A stretch of 64,000 nucleotides of DNA, taken from Desulfofarcimen acetoxidans DSM 771. Lineage in GTDB: Bacteria; Bacillota; Desulfotomaculia; Desulfotomaculales; Desulfofarciminaceae. The notes below the pieces were generated by a model. It was not told the DNA's origin. It did not search any database and was given only the letters and a program-made list of their open reading frames with translations. Position 1 is the first letter of the stretch; each line of letters starts with the position of its first letter. The DNA is taken from NCBI RefSeq assembly GCF_000024205.1, contig NC_013216.1, positions 1,488,001-1,552,000 on the forward strand. Reading direction: 5' to 3'. Shown here piece by piece: positions 42,430-51,791 of the stretch. Position numbers and translations under genes: made by a program.

Positions 42430-42752
42430 GCAAGGTATTCTCCATCATCGGTCTTGAAACCAACACCGGCATCCGCGACATCGGACTCATGAGCGGCATC
42501 CCCGAAGTGGAGGACATTCAGAAGTCCCAGCTGTACAAGGAGCTGGTTGAGGACTGCGGCGAATCCGAGTTCATTACTGTGGCGGTTAAGTCTTTCAGCT
42601 ACGGTGAAGGAGAACCGGAGGACGCCATGGCAGAGGATCTCGACTGGCTCAAGTCCCATCCCGAATTTCTGAAAAGCGAGGCGGTCACTCATCTGAAGAC
42701 CAACAACTTCGCCATCCTCTATCCCGACCAAGGAATGCAGATGAATATGTAG
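42426..42752 (+). CDS. ICE-encoded hypothetical protein
   Basis: This 108-residue acidic, soluble protein starts MSKVFSIIGLETNTGIRD. It is coupled to the preceding gene by ATGA. It ends DQGMQMNM, one of the Met-rich tails described in the findings. A terminator follows at once. Function unknown. Confidence 0.65.
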   Translation: MSKVFSIIGLETNTGIRDIGLMSGIPEVEDIQKSQLYKELVEDCGESEFITVAVKSFSYGEGEPEDAMAEDLDWLKSHPEFLKSEAVTHLKTNNFAILYPDQGMQMNM

Positions 42753-42788
42753 CGCTCTTCGGTTTTTATGAAACTGAGGGGCGCTTTT
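42752..42788 (+). terminator. intrinsic terminator
   Basis: AGCGCTCTTCGGTTT pairs imperfectly with GAAACTGAGGGGCGCT, followed by TTTT. Confidence 0.6.
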
Positions 42789-42840
42789 CATATTTCACCA
42801 ACCCGCTGTAAAAACAAAACTAAATATATGAAAGAACGAT

Positions 42841-42880
42841 AAGGCGCTGTCTTTACAAAAAAGGCGGCGCTTTTTTTGTT
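42841..42880 (+). terminator. intrinsic terminator
   Basis: AAGGCGCTGTCTTT pairs with AAAAGGCGGCGCTTT (G-U pairs allowed) around ACAA, followed by a T-run. Confidence 0.6.
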
Positions 42881-42901
42881 TTCCGAGAAAGGAGCTGAAC
42901 C

Positions 42902-43105
42902 ATGAACAATGATTTAAGCACAGAAGAAAAAATATGTGCGGGAGATACCGGACCGCCGAAAAGATATGCCCTGCCGCTACCCGACAACCTCGACCGCTGC
43001 GCCGGCTGCCCGTATCCCGGCGTCGGCTTCATCTGCTGGAGTCAGGATGGCTCCTGCCTGAAAACCTACGCTGACAATTTAAGCTGCCGGAGCGGCGGGA
43101 GGTGA
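42902..43105 (+). CDS. small cysteine-rich ICE protein
   Basis: This 67-residue protein has five cysteines in its C-terminal half (RCAGCPYPG, FICWSQDGSCLKT, LSCRSGG), suggesting a metal-binding knuckle. GAGAAAGGAGC precedes the ATG. It is followed after 4 bases by the Dam-type gene and may be translated with it. I do not recognise the family. Confidence 0.65.
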   Translation: MNNDLSTEEKICAGDTGPPKRYALPLPDNLDRCAGCPYPGVGFICWSQDGSCLKTYADNLSCRSGGR

Positions 43106-43109
43106 CGCC

Positions 43110-44042
43110 ATGAACAGTCCCGTTAGTTGGATAGGCGGTAAAAAGGCTCTGAGGGAATTGATTTATCAGCGGCTGCCAAAGGTATTCGGGCGATACATTG
43201 AAGTCTTCGGCGGCGGAGGCTGGGTTCTGTTCGGGCGGAAGCCCAACACCGACATGGAGGTCTACAATGATTTTAATTCCGACCTGACAAACCTATTCCA
43301 TTGCTTCCGTGACCGGACGCTGGCTTTGATTAAAGAGCTTGGCTTCCTTCCCCTGACCGGACGGGATGAATTCAATGTCCTCAGAAAATATCTGGAGAAG
43401 GAGGAATTCACAGACGAGTACCTGCAGGAAGAAATGGAGCTGGCTCAAGTACACCTCCCCGAACCGCAGTTTGAAGATATACGGCAAATCCTCACAGAGA
43501 AAGCGCGGCTCAAGGACGTCAAACGCGCCGCCACCTTCTTTAAAGTCATTCGGATGAGCTACGGCAGCGGCTGTACCAGCTTTGGCTGCCAGCCCTTCGA
43601 TATCAGAAAGGTTTTTCATCTTATCTGGGAAGCAAGCCGAAGGCTAAAGGACACGGTCATTGAAAACAAGGACTTCGAGGCACTGATCAAGCAGTACGAC
43701 CGTGAAAACGCCTTCTTTTATTGCGACCCCCCATATTACCAGACGGAGGGACACTACGAGGTGGTATTCACAAAAGAGGACCATTACCGCCTGCGGGATA
43801 CGCTGGCGGCCTGCCAGGGCAAATGGCTGGTCAGCTATAACGACTGCGAATTTATCCGCGAGCTGTACAAGGACTTCCACATCGAATCCGTCAGCCGCAT
43901 CAACAACCTCGCACAGCGCTATGAAAACGGCTGCGAATACGCCGAGGTGCTGATTTCTAATTACGATACCAGCGAGCGCATGAGGGACATGCCCATTCAG
44001 ATGGGCTTGTTCGATGTGGACGGTCTCTTCGGCGTGCAATAA
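43110..44042 (+). CDS. DNA adenine (N6) methyltransferase, D12/Dam class
   Basis: The protein has 310 residues. SWIGGKKALRELI and EVFGGGGWVLFG form the SAM-binding motif, and FYCDPPYY near residue 206 is the catalytic DPPY motif. The order (motif I before IV, with a target recognition part between) is that of Dam-like enzymes. No cognate restriction enzyme is nearby, so it likely protects the ICE from host restriction or acts epigenetically. It ends with a Gly/Phe-rich tail (MQMGLFDVDGLFG). Confidence 0.92.
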   Translation: MNSPVSWIGGKKALRELIYQRLPKVFGRYIEVFGGGGWVLFGRKPNTDMEVYNDFNSDLTNLFHCFRDRTLALIKELGFLPLTGRDEFNVLRKYLEKEEFTDEYLQEEMELAQVHLPEPQFEDIRQILTEKARLKDVKRAATFFKVIRMSYGSGCTSFGCQPFDIRKVFHLIWEASRRLKDTVIENKDFEALIKQYDRENAFFYCDPPYYQTEGHYEVVFTKEDHYRLRDTLAACQGKWLVSYNDCEFIRELYKDFHIESVSRINNLAQRYENGCEYAEVLISNYDTSERMRDMPIQMGLFDVDGLFGVQ

Positions 44043-44076
44043 CAATCTATTAAATCAAAATATCAGGAGGTTACTT

Positions 44077-44322
44077 ATGAAACAGTTTAATACCGAAGCG
44101 GTTCTGGACAAGCGCGGACGCATTACGCTCTCTGCGGATTTGCTGAACGCCGCGAAATTAGAGCCCGGCGATGTGCTGAGCGTCACGGTTACCGTGGGCC
44201 AGCTTGAAAACGAGGATATCCTGGGCAACCTGCCGGAGGATCTCCGTGAGCTTTTCGACAATCTCGGCATCAACCCCGATACGGTCCGGGAGGTCATGAG
44301 AAAGGAGGGTTACTTCGTATGA
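44077..44322 (+). CDS. AbrB/SpoVT-type DNA-binding protein (1)
   Basis: This 81-residue protein has a swapped-hairpin AbrB motif (VLDKRGRITLSADLLNAAKLEPGD) and a C-terminal helical tail (NLPEDLRELFDNLGINPDT). The ATG at 44077 is set by CAGGAGG. It overlaps the next AbrB-type gene, and the pair may form heterodimers that control ICE genes. Confidence 0.85.
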   Translation: MKQFNTEAVLDKRGRITLSADLLNAAKLEPGDVLSVTVTVGQLENEDILGNLPEDLRELFDNLGINPDTVREVMRKEGYFV

Positions 44323-44612
44323 AAGCAAAGCCCATATATAAAATCCTTGACGAAAAAGGCCGTGTCCTGATTCCCAAGGCGCTCCGAACCGCCGCTGAAA
44401 TGGAGCATGGCGATATCGTGCGCCTCGGTATTCAGAAGGGCATCGTTACAGCTAAAAAGGTCGACCTCATTGAGATCGGCGACCAGTCGCCGGAAGCCGT
44501 GGAAACCTTTGTCCGCGCCGCCATCCGTGACATGCCGGAGGAAACGCAGATCGGCATTGCCGCGAGGCTGCTGGAGCTGGTCGAGAAGAGAAAGGGGCAG
44601 CGCCATGAGTGA
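44319..44612 (+). CDS. AbrB/SpoVT-type DNA-binding protein (2)
   Basis: This 97-residue protein has the motif ILDEKGRVLIPKALRTAAEMEHGD, close to that of the preceding gene but with a different tail (AARLLELVEKRKGQ). Two adjacent AbrB-like genes joined by an ATGA overlap are unusual and suggest duplication. It overlaps the next gene by 8 bases. Confidence 0.87.
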   Translation: MKAKPIYKILDEKGRVLIPKALRTAAEMEHGDIVRLGIQKGIVTAKKVDLIEIGDQSPEAVETFVRAAIRDMPEETQIGIAARLLELVEKRKGQRHE

Positions 44613-45192
44613 AAAAGCATTGTTTACTCAGGAGGACTGCCTACAGACCGGATACGATATGTCCATTAACGGCAGGGTGGTAATCCTCAAAGCCTCCACG
44701 CTGTCAGAGGAATTCCGTGAATCCAAACATCAGCTGTACTTCTGCACCGGGGGGTTCGGCAGCAATTCCAACCCTAGCGGCCGGTCCGTCTTCGCTGTTT
44801 CCCTTGCGGACGGCGAGCAGGTCCGCTGGAACCGAAGCGACATCCTCGGTATCGCCAAGCCGGAAATCCTGTCTGACCATGCCCGGCTTCAGCTCTCGCA
44901 GATTCGTCCGTCCGGAGCCTTGGATCTCAAAAGCCATGAGCCGCAGTATAGCGGCTATTGTTTTTTGCCGGACGGTCGGTACACCTCCGGCGTGTGGCTG
45001 TGCAGCCCCAAGGAGGCGCAGGACTACATCGATATGCAGAAGGACTACCAGCACAGGATGATGATCTGCGACAGGGATGACTTTTGTGTCTTCGAGATGG
45101 TCGACGGCAAGCTCATCCATCCGTCGCCGGAGGTTCTGGAAGCCCTGAAAAAGGATCAGCAGGAGCCGGGCGGCATGGAGCTGAAGCTATGA
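44605..45192 (+). CDS. ICE-encoded hypothetical protein
   Basis: This 195-residue soluble protein has a central part that reads LYFCTGGFGSNSNPSGRSVFAVSL and DILGIAKPEILSDHARLQL. Similar segments occur in proteins of clostridial ICEs and phages that I cannot name with certainty. It ends GGMELKL, a member of the shared C-terminal pattern. It is translationally coupled to the AbrB genes. Confidence 0.65.
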   Translation: MSEKALFTQEDCLQTGYDMSINGRVVILKASTLSEEFRESKHQLYFCTGGFGSNSNPSGRSVFAVSLADGEQVRWNRSDILGIAKPEILSDHARLQLSQIRPSGALDLKSHEPQYSGYCFLPDGRYTSGVWLCSPKEAQDYIDMQKDYQHRMMICDRDDFCVFEMVDGKLIHPSPEVLEALKKDQQEPGGMELKL

Positions 45193-45210
45193 AACCTATA
45201 AGGACTTGAG

Positions 45211-45240
45211 GCCGGAATCAAAAAATGGTTCCGGCTTTTT
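45211..45240 (+). terminator. intrinsic terminator
   Basis: GCCGGAATCA / TGGTTCCGGC hairpin followed by TTTTT. Confidence 0.7.
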
Positions 45241-45275
45241 CATTGTCAAAATATATGAAAGGAATGAGAGAACCC

Positions 45276-48200
45276 ATGAAACAGAAAGGAAAACGCATCG
45301 TCCTCATTGCCCTCGCACTCCTTCTCCTCATATGCGGCGGAATCTATACGGCATACCGCCTGCATCCGGAGAGTTTTGTCGGGCAGGATGACATCATCAC
45401 ACGCGGCGAGTACGCCGCAATGCTGGCGCAGGATCTTTCCCTTGACACATCAAACGTGGAAAAAGACTCGCCCAGCTTCCCCGACATCGACGGCCATTGG
45501 TCGGAGAAGTACATTGAGGCACTCATTGACGCAGGGATCATCGACCCCGCCGATTGCCCTGACGGTTTCCGTCCCGACGAGCCCATAACCCGCGCCGAGA
45601 TACTGAAGATGCTCGTGCGGGCGGAGGGCAAGGATGATGAAGCGAAAAACACCCAGGGGCATAGCGGCTATGACGATCAGTCAGACATTAAGGATGAGGA
45701 CAAAGGATATGTCATCATTGGCCGTGAGGACGGAATCATCGGGGACACAGATGACGGTAAGATCCACCCCAACGATCCGGTTACCAAGGGCGACGCCGAG
45801 GATCTGAATGACAATGTCACATCGAACCCGGCGGAGCCGACGCCGGACGACCCCGCAGAAACTCCGGAGCCAACAACGCCGACTCCAACTCCTGATCCGA
45901 CGAATCCGGATCAAAACCAGCCGACGCCGACTCCTACACCCACGCCGGGCAATCCGGGCGGTGGTGGCGGCGGGGCATATTATCCTCCCGCACAGGTAAA
46001 ATTTGAACTTCCCGAAGCGGCTCACACAGACAGCGAAGTTAAAGTCATGCCGGTATGGAAATACATGAAAAGCTATACCTGGACGCTGACCAAAACCGCC
46101 GTGGACGGCTCCCAGCAGCCTGTCGAGCTGACAGACGCTGTCACCGGTTCCCTCGGCTTGGAGGGCGGCACAATCCAGTTCAGGGAGGACGGACAGTATA
46201 CACTGACCGCCACAGCCAAGAACGTCAGAGGAAAAGAAACCGTGCTGTCCAGGCAGATTACGGTGTACCCGGTCATCGACCTGAGCTTTGACCTGCCGAA
46301 AACCACCCATACGGACAAATCGGTCACGCTCACTTTCCTGCCTGAAAAGCTCTACGGCCACGATATCGTCTGGTCGGCAACAAAGGACGGCGAAGCTGGC
46401 GAGCTTACCGACATTCTGGATGGAACGCTTGGCAATGACGGCGGCACCTTTGTGTTTGGGAACAAGGGTGAATATACGCTCACAGCGTCCATTACCGATG
46501 AAACCGGACGAGTGTTCACGCACAGTGAAAGCAGCATTGTCTACCCTATGGCGGGAATCTCCTTTGATCTTCCGGCGGTCTCGCATATTGATACAGCCTT
46601 CGACGTCACAACCGCGCTGACGGAGGCGGACGGCCTGACGGTCATCTGGAGCCTCACCAAGAACGGAGAGGCTGCCGCTCTTGCCGACGCGGCCGAAGGT
46701 ACGCTGACCAACGACGGCGGAAATATCCGCTTTAAGGACAAGGGCGTGTATACGCTCACCGGGACGCTTACCGATGAAACCGGCAGAACCTTTGAAGCAT
46801 CCGACACAATAACGGTCTATCCCGTGGGCTCCATCGGCTTCTACGCGCCGGAGATTGCCCATACCGATGAAACAATCCACGTTGAAACCCGCTTTGAAAA
46901 CCTCGGCGACGCCACGATCCAGTGGTCGCTGACCAGGGATGAAGAAGTTGTCGATCTTGTCGGCGCGGTCCATGGCGAGCTGACCAACGACGGCGGCAAC
47001 ATCCGCTTCACAGATAAAGGCGATTATGTTCTGAAAGCCTCCTTCACCGACCCGGCAGGCAGAAGCTACCGCTACACCGCGCCGGTCAAGGTGTACCCCA
47101 TCCCCGCCATTTCATATATACTGCCGGAAACCGCGCACACCGATACAGTCGTCAATGTGGTTCCGGAAACCTCGGAGCTCGGCAGCCTTAAGGTCGAGTG
47201 GCTCTTGGAGAACGGCTTCGGATTCCAGGATTTTGAAACTTATGTGGACGGAACGCTTGACAATAACGGCGGCGCCATACGCTTCAAGCATGCTGGAACA
47301 TATGAGCTGATTGCCCGGATTACCGATGAAACAGGGCGTGTGTTCCTTTTTGAGAATGGCGGCAAAATCGAAGTCCTGCCGGTGCTGAACATTTCCTTCG
47401 AGCTTCCCGAATCGACCCACACCGACCGCACCATCGACCTGAGAACCCGCGGCAACAACAATGTGTTGCCTGTGGAATGGTCTATCACCAAGGACGGCGT
47501 ACAGGTTGAGGCTTCGGACGTTATGGAGGGTAGCCTCAACGCTTACGGAGGCAAAATACGCTTTCCGCAGGTTGGGGATTACACCCTTACCGCTTCCATG
47601 ACAGATGCTTTGGACAGAGTGTTCTCCTACAGCGCGTCCACATCGGTCTATCCCATCCCGTCTATTGCACTCAGCGCGCCGCAGATATGGTATGCCGGTG
47701 AAGCCGGAACAGTCAGCGTCAGCGGTACGGACATAGAAAACCTTTCCGCGGACTGGATGGTTGTAAAGGATGACGGCGGCGCTGAGCCGTATTCAAACTA
47801 CGCATCAGGCACGCTGTCAAAAACGGGCGGCACAATTGCATTCCCCGTAAAGGGACAGTATACGTTGACCCTCACGATGACCGACCCCACCGACCGCACC
47901 TTCATCCGAAGCCAGAGCTTTACCGTCTATCCAATTCCGTCGATGTCGCTGAGCCTCCCGCAGACTTGGCACGCCGGAGAAGCCGGAACGATTGGCGTCA
48001 GCGGTACGGACTTGGAAAACCTCACCGCAAGCTGGACAGTTAAGAAGGACGCTGGCGACGCAAAGCCATACTACACCTACGCTTCCGGCGACCTTACCAA
48101 AGCTGGCGGCACGGTTGCCTTCTCGTCAAAGGGACAGTATGAACTGACCCTCACGATGACGGATACCAACGGCCGTCTCTTCACAGAAAACCGCAGCTTC

Positions 48201-49862
48201 ACTGTCTATCCCATTCCCTCCGTCACGCTCAGCAGCACACAGCCGTGGTACGTTTGGGAAGCCGGAACGGTCAGTGTTCCGGGCACCGATTTGGATAACC
48301 TCACCACTGACTGGACAATCCGAAAGGACAGCGGCGACGCAAAACCGTATTCAACCTATGCCAATGGAACCTTGGCTAAATCTGGCGGAACCATTATCTT
48401 CCCCGCGAAAGGCCAGTACGAACTGATACTCACTCTGACGGACGCTACCGGTCGCACCTTTACCAAAAGCCAGAGCTTCACGGTGTATCCGGTTCCGCAG
48501 ATGACTCTCGGACTTTCGGCACTCAGCTACAGCGGTGATCCCATTGCGGTAACCGTATCCGGCTCGGAGCTTAACGGAACGAGCATCGCTTGGCTTATCT
48601 CTGTGGATGGCGGTCAGGCGAAACCCTACACCCAATACGCCACCGGGACTGTCGGCACAGGCGGCGGGAGCCTTGCCATAAGCACAGATAAAACCATCGC
48701 GGTTAAGCTGATTGCGGAGGCTACGGACGTGAACGGCAGAAAATTCACTTTCTCGTCCAATACCGCAATGGTCAAGCCGATAGCCAGCTTCCCGTTCACC
48801 GTTCCGTCCTCAGTCAACATCGGCGGCAATATAAACGTATCCCTGCCGTCCACATCCGGGCTGGAGGGCAGAATTCTCGTGTGGACACTGGCCAAGGACG
48901 GCGCTCCGGCCTCCTACTCCGGAACCCTGTCGAACAGCGGCGGTACCATTACCATCAGCGCGCCCGGCAGCTATGTCCTGACCGCAAGCACGACCGACAG
49001 CAACGGCAGGTTGTTCACTTATTCGCAGAGCATCACCATCACTAACACCGCGCCGAACAAGCCGACAGGCAGTGCCTCGGTCACCAGAACGGCAAAGGAC
49101 GGCAAACTGCTGGTAAATATCTCAGCCTCCGCTACTGACCCTGACGGCGACGCTGTGACGCTGGAATACTCAGGCAATACGGCGGACAGCTATTATCCCG
49201 TGGGCATAAACACAATCTATGTCAGGGCAAAGGATGTTTGGGGATTGTATTCCGACTGGACAGCCATCACCTTCACGGTGAACAACTCGGCGCCAACAAC
49301 GCCAATCATCACCCGTACTCCTGACGGCAACAGCGTGGCGCCCGGCGTGGCGATTACCATCACAGCTTCAAGCACCGATCCTGACGGCGACGCTATTACT
49401 TACGTCTGGGAAGGACGGCCCGCGCAGACCAGCACCGCTTATCCTCTCGGGAAGAACGTGATCCGCGTAAAGGCTGTGGACTCCACCGGAGCCGAATCGC
49501 CTTGGGCGGCAATCGTATTCTTTGTCGCCGACCCCAATCACGGCGGCGGTATGACGCTGACAGGACCGGAATCGGTCATTTTGGAACAAGGCATCGCGGG
49601 AGCGACCATCACCAACTATACGTTCACAGTTCCGCCTGTCAGCGGCCATAGCGGTCAGGACTTCGGACGTGTGCGCGGCTACAACATTTTGACCGGGCAA
49701 TGGGATCAGCTGGACTACGCCACGACCACCAACGGCATCACCTTCAGCCACAGCCTGCCGCCGGGTGTGTATTCACAATTGGAAATGTACTATTATACCA
49801 ATCACGATTGTATGTACAACAAAAGCAACATCACTTACTCCGTAGTCTTCTACTTTGAATAA
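45276..49862 (+). CDS. giant SLH/Ig-repeat surface protein
   Basis: The protein has 1528 residues. A signal anchor (IVLIALALLLLICGGIYTAY) is followed by S-layer homology segments (FPDIDGHWSEKYIEALIDAGII; FRPDEPITRAEILKMLVRA) and a Pro/Thr-rich linker with TPTPTP runs. About eleven Ig-like repeats of some 95 residues come next. Each starts like (I)SF(D/E)LPxxxHTD, has GGxI(R/A)F near the middle and ends YTLTASxTDxxGRxF...VYPI. Two PDGDA-type domains near the C-terminus (ATDPDGDAVTLEY, STDPDGDAITYVW) and a polar end follow. It is probably a wall-attached adhesin that brings mating cells together or blocks other pili. The start at 45276 is preferred to upstream ATGs. Confidence 0.88.
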   Translation: MKQKGKRIVLIALALLLLICGGIYTAYRLHPESFVGQDDIITRGEYAAMLAQDLSLDTSNVEKDSPSFPDIDGHWSEKYIEALIDAGIIDPADCPDGFRPDEPITRAEILKMLVRAEGKDDEAKNTQGHSGYDDQSDIKDEDKGYVIIGREDGIIGDTDDGKIHPNDPVTKGDAEDLNDNVTSNPAEPTPDDPAETPEPTTPTPTPDPTNPDQNQPTPTPTPTPGNPGGGGGGAYYPPAQVKFELPEAAHTDSEVKVMPVWKYMKSYTWTLTKTAVDGSQQPVELTDAVTGSLGLEGGTIQFREDGQYTLTATAKNVRGKETVLSRQITVYPVIDLSFDLPKTTHTDKSVTLTFLPEKLYGHDIVWSATKDGEAGELTDILDGTLGNDGGTFVFGNKGEYTLTASITDETGRVFTHSESSIVYPMAGISFDLPAVSHIDTAFDVTTALTEADGLTVIWSLTKNGEAAALADAAEGTLTNDGGNIRFKDKGVYTLTGTLTDETGRTFEASDTITVYPVGSIGFYAPEIAHTDETIHVETRFENLGDATIQWSLTRDEEVVDLVGAVHGELTNDGGNIRFTDKGDYVLKASFTDPAGRSYRYTAPVKVYPIPAISYILPETAHTDTVVNVVPETSELGSLKVEWLLENGFGFQDFETYVDGTLDNNGGAIRFKHAGTYELIARITDETGRVFLFENGGKIEVLPVLNISFELPESTHTDRTIDLRTRGNNNVLPVEWSITKDGVQVEASDVMEGSLNAYGGKIRFPQVGDYTLTASMTDALDRVFSYSASTSVYPIPSIALSAPQIWYAGEAGTVSVSGTDIENLSADWMVVKDDGGAEPYSNYASGTLSKTGGTIAFPVKGQYTLTLTMTDPTDRTFIRSQSFTVYPIPSMSLSLPQTWHAGEAGTIGVSGTDLENLTASWTVKKDAGDAKPYYTYASGDLTKAGGTVAFSSKGQYELTLTMTDTNGRLFTENRSFTVYPIPSVTLSSTQPWYVWEAGTVSVPGTDLDNLTTDWTIRKDSGDAKPYSTYANGTLAKSGGTIIFPAKGQYELILTLTDATGRTFTKSQSFTVYPVPQMTLGLSALSYSGDPIAVTVSGSELNGTSIAWLISVDGGQAKPYTQYATGTVGTGGGSLAISTDKTIAVKLIAEATDVNGRKFTFSSNTAMVKPIASFPFTVPSSVNIGGNINVSLPSTSGLEGRILVWTLAKDGAPASYSGTLSNSGGTITISAPGSYVLTASTTDSNGRLFTYSQSITITNTAPNKPTGSASVTRTAKDGKLLVNISASATDPDGDAVTLEYSGNTADSYYPVGINTIYVRAKDVWGLYSDWTAITFTVNNSAPTTPIITRTPDGNSVAPGVAITITASSTDPDGDAITYVWEGRPAQTSTAYPLGKNVIRVKAVDSTGAESPWAAIVFFVADPNHGGGMTLTGPESVILEQGIAGATITNYTFTVPPVSGHSGQDFGRVRGYNILTGQWDQLDYATTTNGITFSHSLPPGVYSQLEMYYYTNHDCMYNKSNITYSVVFYFE

Positions 49863-49959
49863 CTGAGCAGCAGACATCTGACGGGCAGGACGGTAGCCGC
49901 ATGACGGTCATGCGGCTGCCCCTCCCCGTTCATACGAATCAGGAAAGGAGAATTCGCCT

Positions 49960-50675
49960 ATGAGTAAATTCGTCCTGCGTCCAGCTTCTCCCGATGAGCT
50001 GGGACTGTTCTACTCCCAGGACGAAAGGGACACGGAGCTTGGCCGGTTGGTCATATGCGCGCGGACTTTGGCAGTAAGGGTAAAGAGTTCTGGTCGACCT
50101 GGTGGCCGCACAACGGCGATGAGCTTAATACACCAGAATTCAAGGCTGAGCTTCAGAACTTCGTGAATGAGCTTCGCGAAAACGGTCCGCTAAAAAGTCT
50201 CTCCGCCATGCATGAGTATTGCGGCAACCACACCACGGGCAGATTGAGTGACGGTTCAAGGGGCAGCTACGGGTATATCGCGGAAAGCGGGAGCTACCGT
50301 TACTGCCTGCGCTGCACACCGATCCAGGGAGATTACAACGCCTATTTGTACATTTACGACAGGCGTGTGTGGGAGATGACGCAGCTTGAAGATCTCCTTG
50401 AGGCGGAACGTGCTCTGCCGGAAATGTGCTTCTCCGTTCTGCCAAGCGACGGTTCCCTTATCTGCATCAAGCATGGTGAAACCGGCTATTACAAATCGGA
50501 TTGGGACACCGGTGACCTTGTGAAAAACAGGGAGCTTGCCGACTTCAACAACAAGAAGCTGGGCGTATCCAAGGCGCAGGAGGAAGCTATGGTCATCAAA
50601 TCCATGACCGGATGGGCGTCTCAGGAGCCGGCCCCGCAGGAATCTGGAATGGAGCAGAAAATGGGAGGATTGTAA
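49960..50675 (+). pseudogene. ICE-encoded hypothetical protein with a frameshift near the 5' end
   Basis: From ATG 49960 (behind AAAGGAG) the first 28 residues read MSKFVLRPASPDELGLFYSQ...ELG. The natural continuation, HMRADFGSKGKEFWSTWWPHN, is in another frame from about 50052. The rest (to 50675) is open, soluble and has CGNHTTGRL, YRYCLRCTPIQGDYNAYLYIYDRRVWE. A one-base lesion between 50040 and 50055 explains the break. The gene may still be expressed from ATG 50055 as a shorter protein. It ends SGMEQKMGGL. Confidence 0.7.
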
Positions 50676-50690
50676 GACAAGGAGGCTTTC

Positions 50691-51251
50691 ATGAACGGTA
50701 TTCAGATCAAAAACAACCGCATTCTCTACTACGGCAACACAGCCGGATATATCGACAGAGACAAGGCCGTGGTAGACCCCATGTTTGAAAACGACGAGCT
50801 GAAGTCTTATCTTTCAAACACCAGGGGACTGGATATTGAGTGGACGCCCGGCACCTATGAACGGCTGACGGAGGGAAAGCTCGATCCGGAAGGAAACGCA
50901 CAGCCCCTAAAGAAATGCCGTGTCTGGCAGCTTCGACCCGACGTCGACCCCATGATGAAATTCATCGGATACGACGAGCTGCTGAAGCATTTCGGGGAGC
51001 CGGACTCGGACAATTACCAGATGGTCTATGACGGCAAAGTGGACACCAACAATCTGGAGGAACTCTTCGCCAAATTCAACCTCGACCACCCGTCCGGTTA
51101 CGAGGGGCACAGCCTCTCCATGTCGGACGTTGTCGAGATATATGACGGTTCAGGCAGTTCCTTTCACTATGTGGACCGTTTCGGCTTCAAGGAGGTATCA
51201 TTCCGGCCGCCGGAGCAGGAGCTATACCAGGGCCCGACAATGAATATGTAG
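50691..51251 (+). CDS. YodL-domain-containing ICE protein
   Basis: This 186-residue protein has a C-terminal part that matches the YodL-like domain (GYEGHSLSMSDVVEIYDGS, HYVDRFGFKEV), found in many clostridial ICE and phage proteins and thought to act in transfer or host take-over; function unproven. AAGGAGG precedes the ATG. It ends GPTMNM. Confidence 0.78.
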   Translation: MNGIQIKNNRILYYGNTAGYIDRDKAVVDPMFENDELKSYLSNTRGLDIEWTPGTYERLTEGKLDPEGNAQPLKKCRVWQLRPDVDPMMKFIGYDELLKHFGEPDSDNYQMVYDGKVDTNNLEELFAKFNLDHPSGYEGHSLSMSDVVEIYDGSGSSFHYVDRFGFKEVSFRPPEQELYQGPTMNM

Positions 51252-51263
51252 CCCTATCACCCC

Positions 51264-51286
51264 AACAGCCGGAGGCTGTTTTTTTA
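51264..51286 (+). terminator. intrinsic terminator
   Basis: AACAGCC-GGA-GGCTGTT followed by TTTTT. Confidence 0.72.
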
Positions 51287-51317
51287 TTCCCAAAAATCAA
51301 TGAAGGAGGAAACACAA

Positions 51318-51725
51318 ATGCCTAAAGCACAAAAAGCGGATAACACCGTTCAGGAAGCCGCGCAGACCGCCGCCGAGCAGCCCATGCCCATGAAGGTGGA
51401 CGTTAAAATTGGCTCCATCCGTCCGGAGGGCAGCGTCCGCGCCTTTGCGTCGGTCAACCTTAACGATTGCTTCGCAATCCGCAACGTGAAGGTCATGGAC
51501 AGCACCAAGGGATTGTTTGTCGCCATGCCCAGCTACAAATCGGGCAACGGCGAGTACAAGGACATCTGCTTCCCGGTCACCAAGGAATTCAGGGAGCAGC
51601 TGAACAACGCGGTCATCGACGCGTACAAGCAAGCCCTCACGCAGAGCCAGCAGCAGAGGGCGGCGGATTCGGCCCCTTTTGAGCAGCCGGAGCAGGGCTC
51701 CGGTATCCATATGGCGGGACTTTAA
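51318..51725 (+). CDS. SpoVG-family protein
   Basis: The protein has 135 residues. The SpoVG core is clear: GSVRAFASVNLNDCFAIRNV, KGLFVAMPSYKSGNGEYKD and ICFPVTKEFREQLNNAVIDA. SpoVG proteins bind nucleic acid and modulate gene expression. Here the gene is carried by the ICE, with an extra N-terminal Ala/Gln-rich part and a tail GIHMAGL that chromosomal SpoVG lacks. The ATG at 51318 is set by GAAGGAGG. Confidence 0.9.
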   Translation: MPKAQKADNTVQEAAQTAAEQPMPMKVDVKIGSIRPEGSVRAFASVNLNDCFAIRNVKVMDSTKGLFVAMPSYKSGNGEYKDICFPVTKEFREQLNNAVIDAYKQALTQSQQQRAADSAPFEQPEQGSGIHMAGL

Positions 51726-51791
51726 GCCCCGCCTTTTCTATTGGTGCCATATTCAATCAAAAATTAATAAAAATTCTGGAGGTAGATCACA

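Noticed and set aside
45681-46973. 430-codon minus-strand ORF opposite the surface protein
   Set aside because: It is an antisense shadow of a GC-rich, codon-biased repeat gene. The composition is arginine/glycine-rich without motifs and no ribosome binding site was seen.
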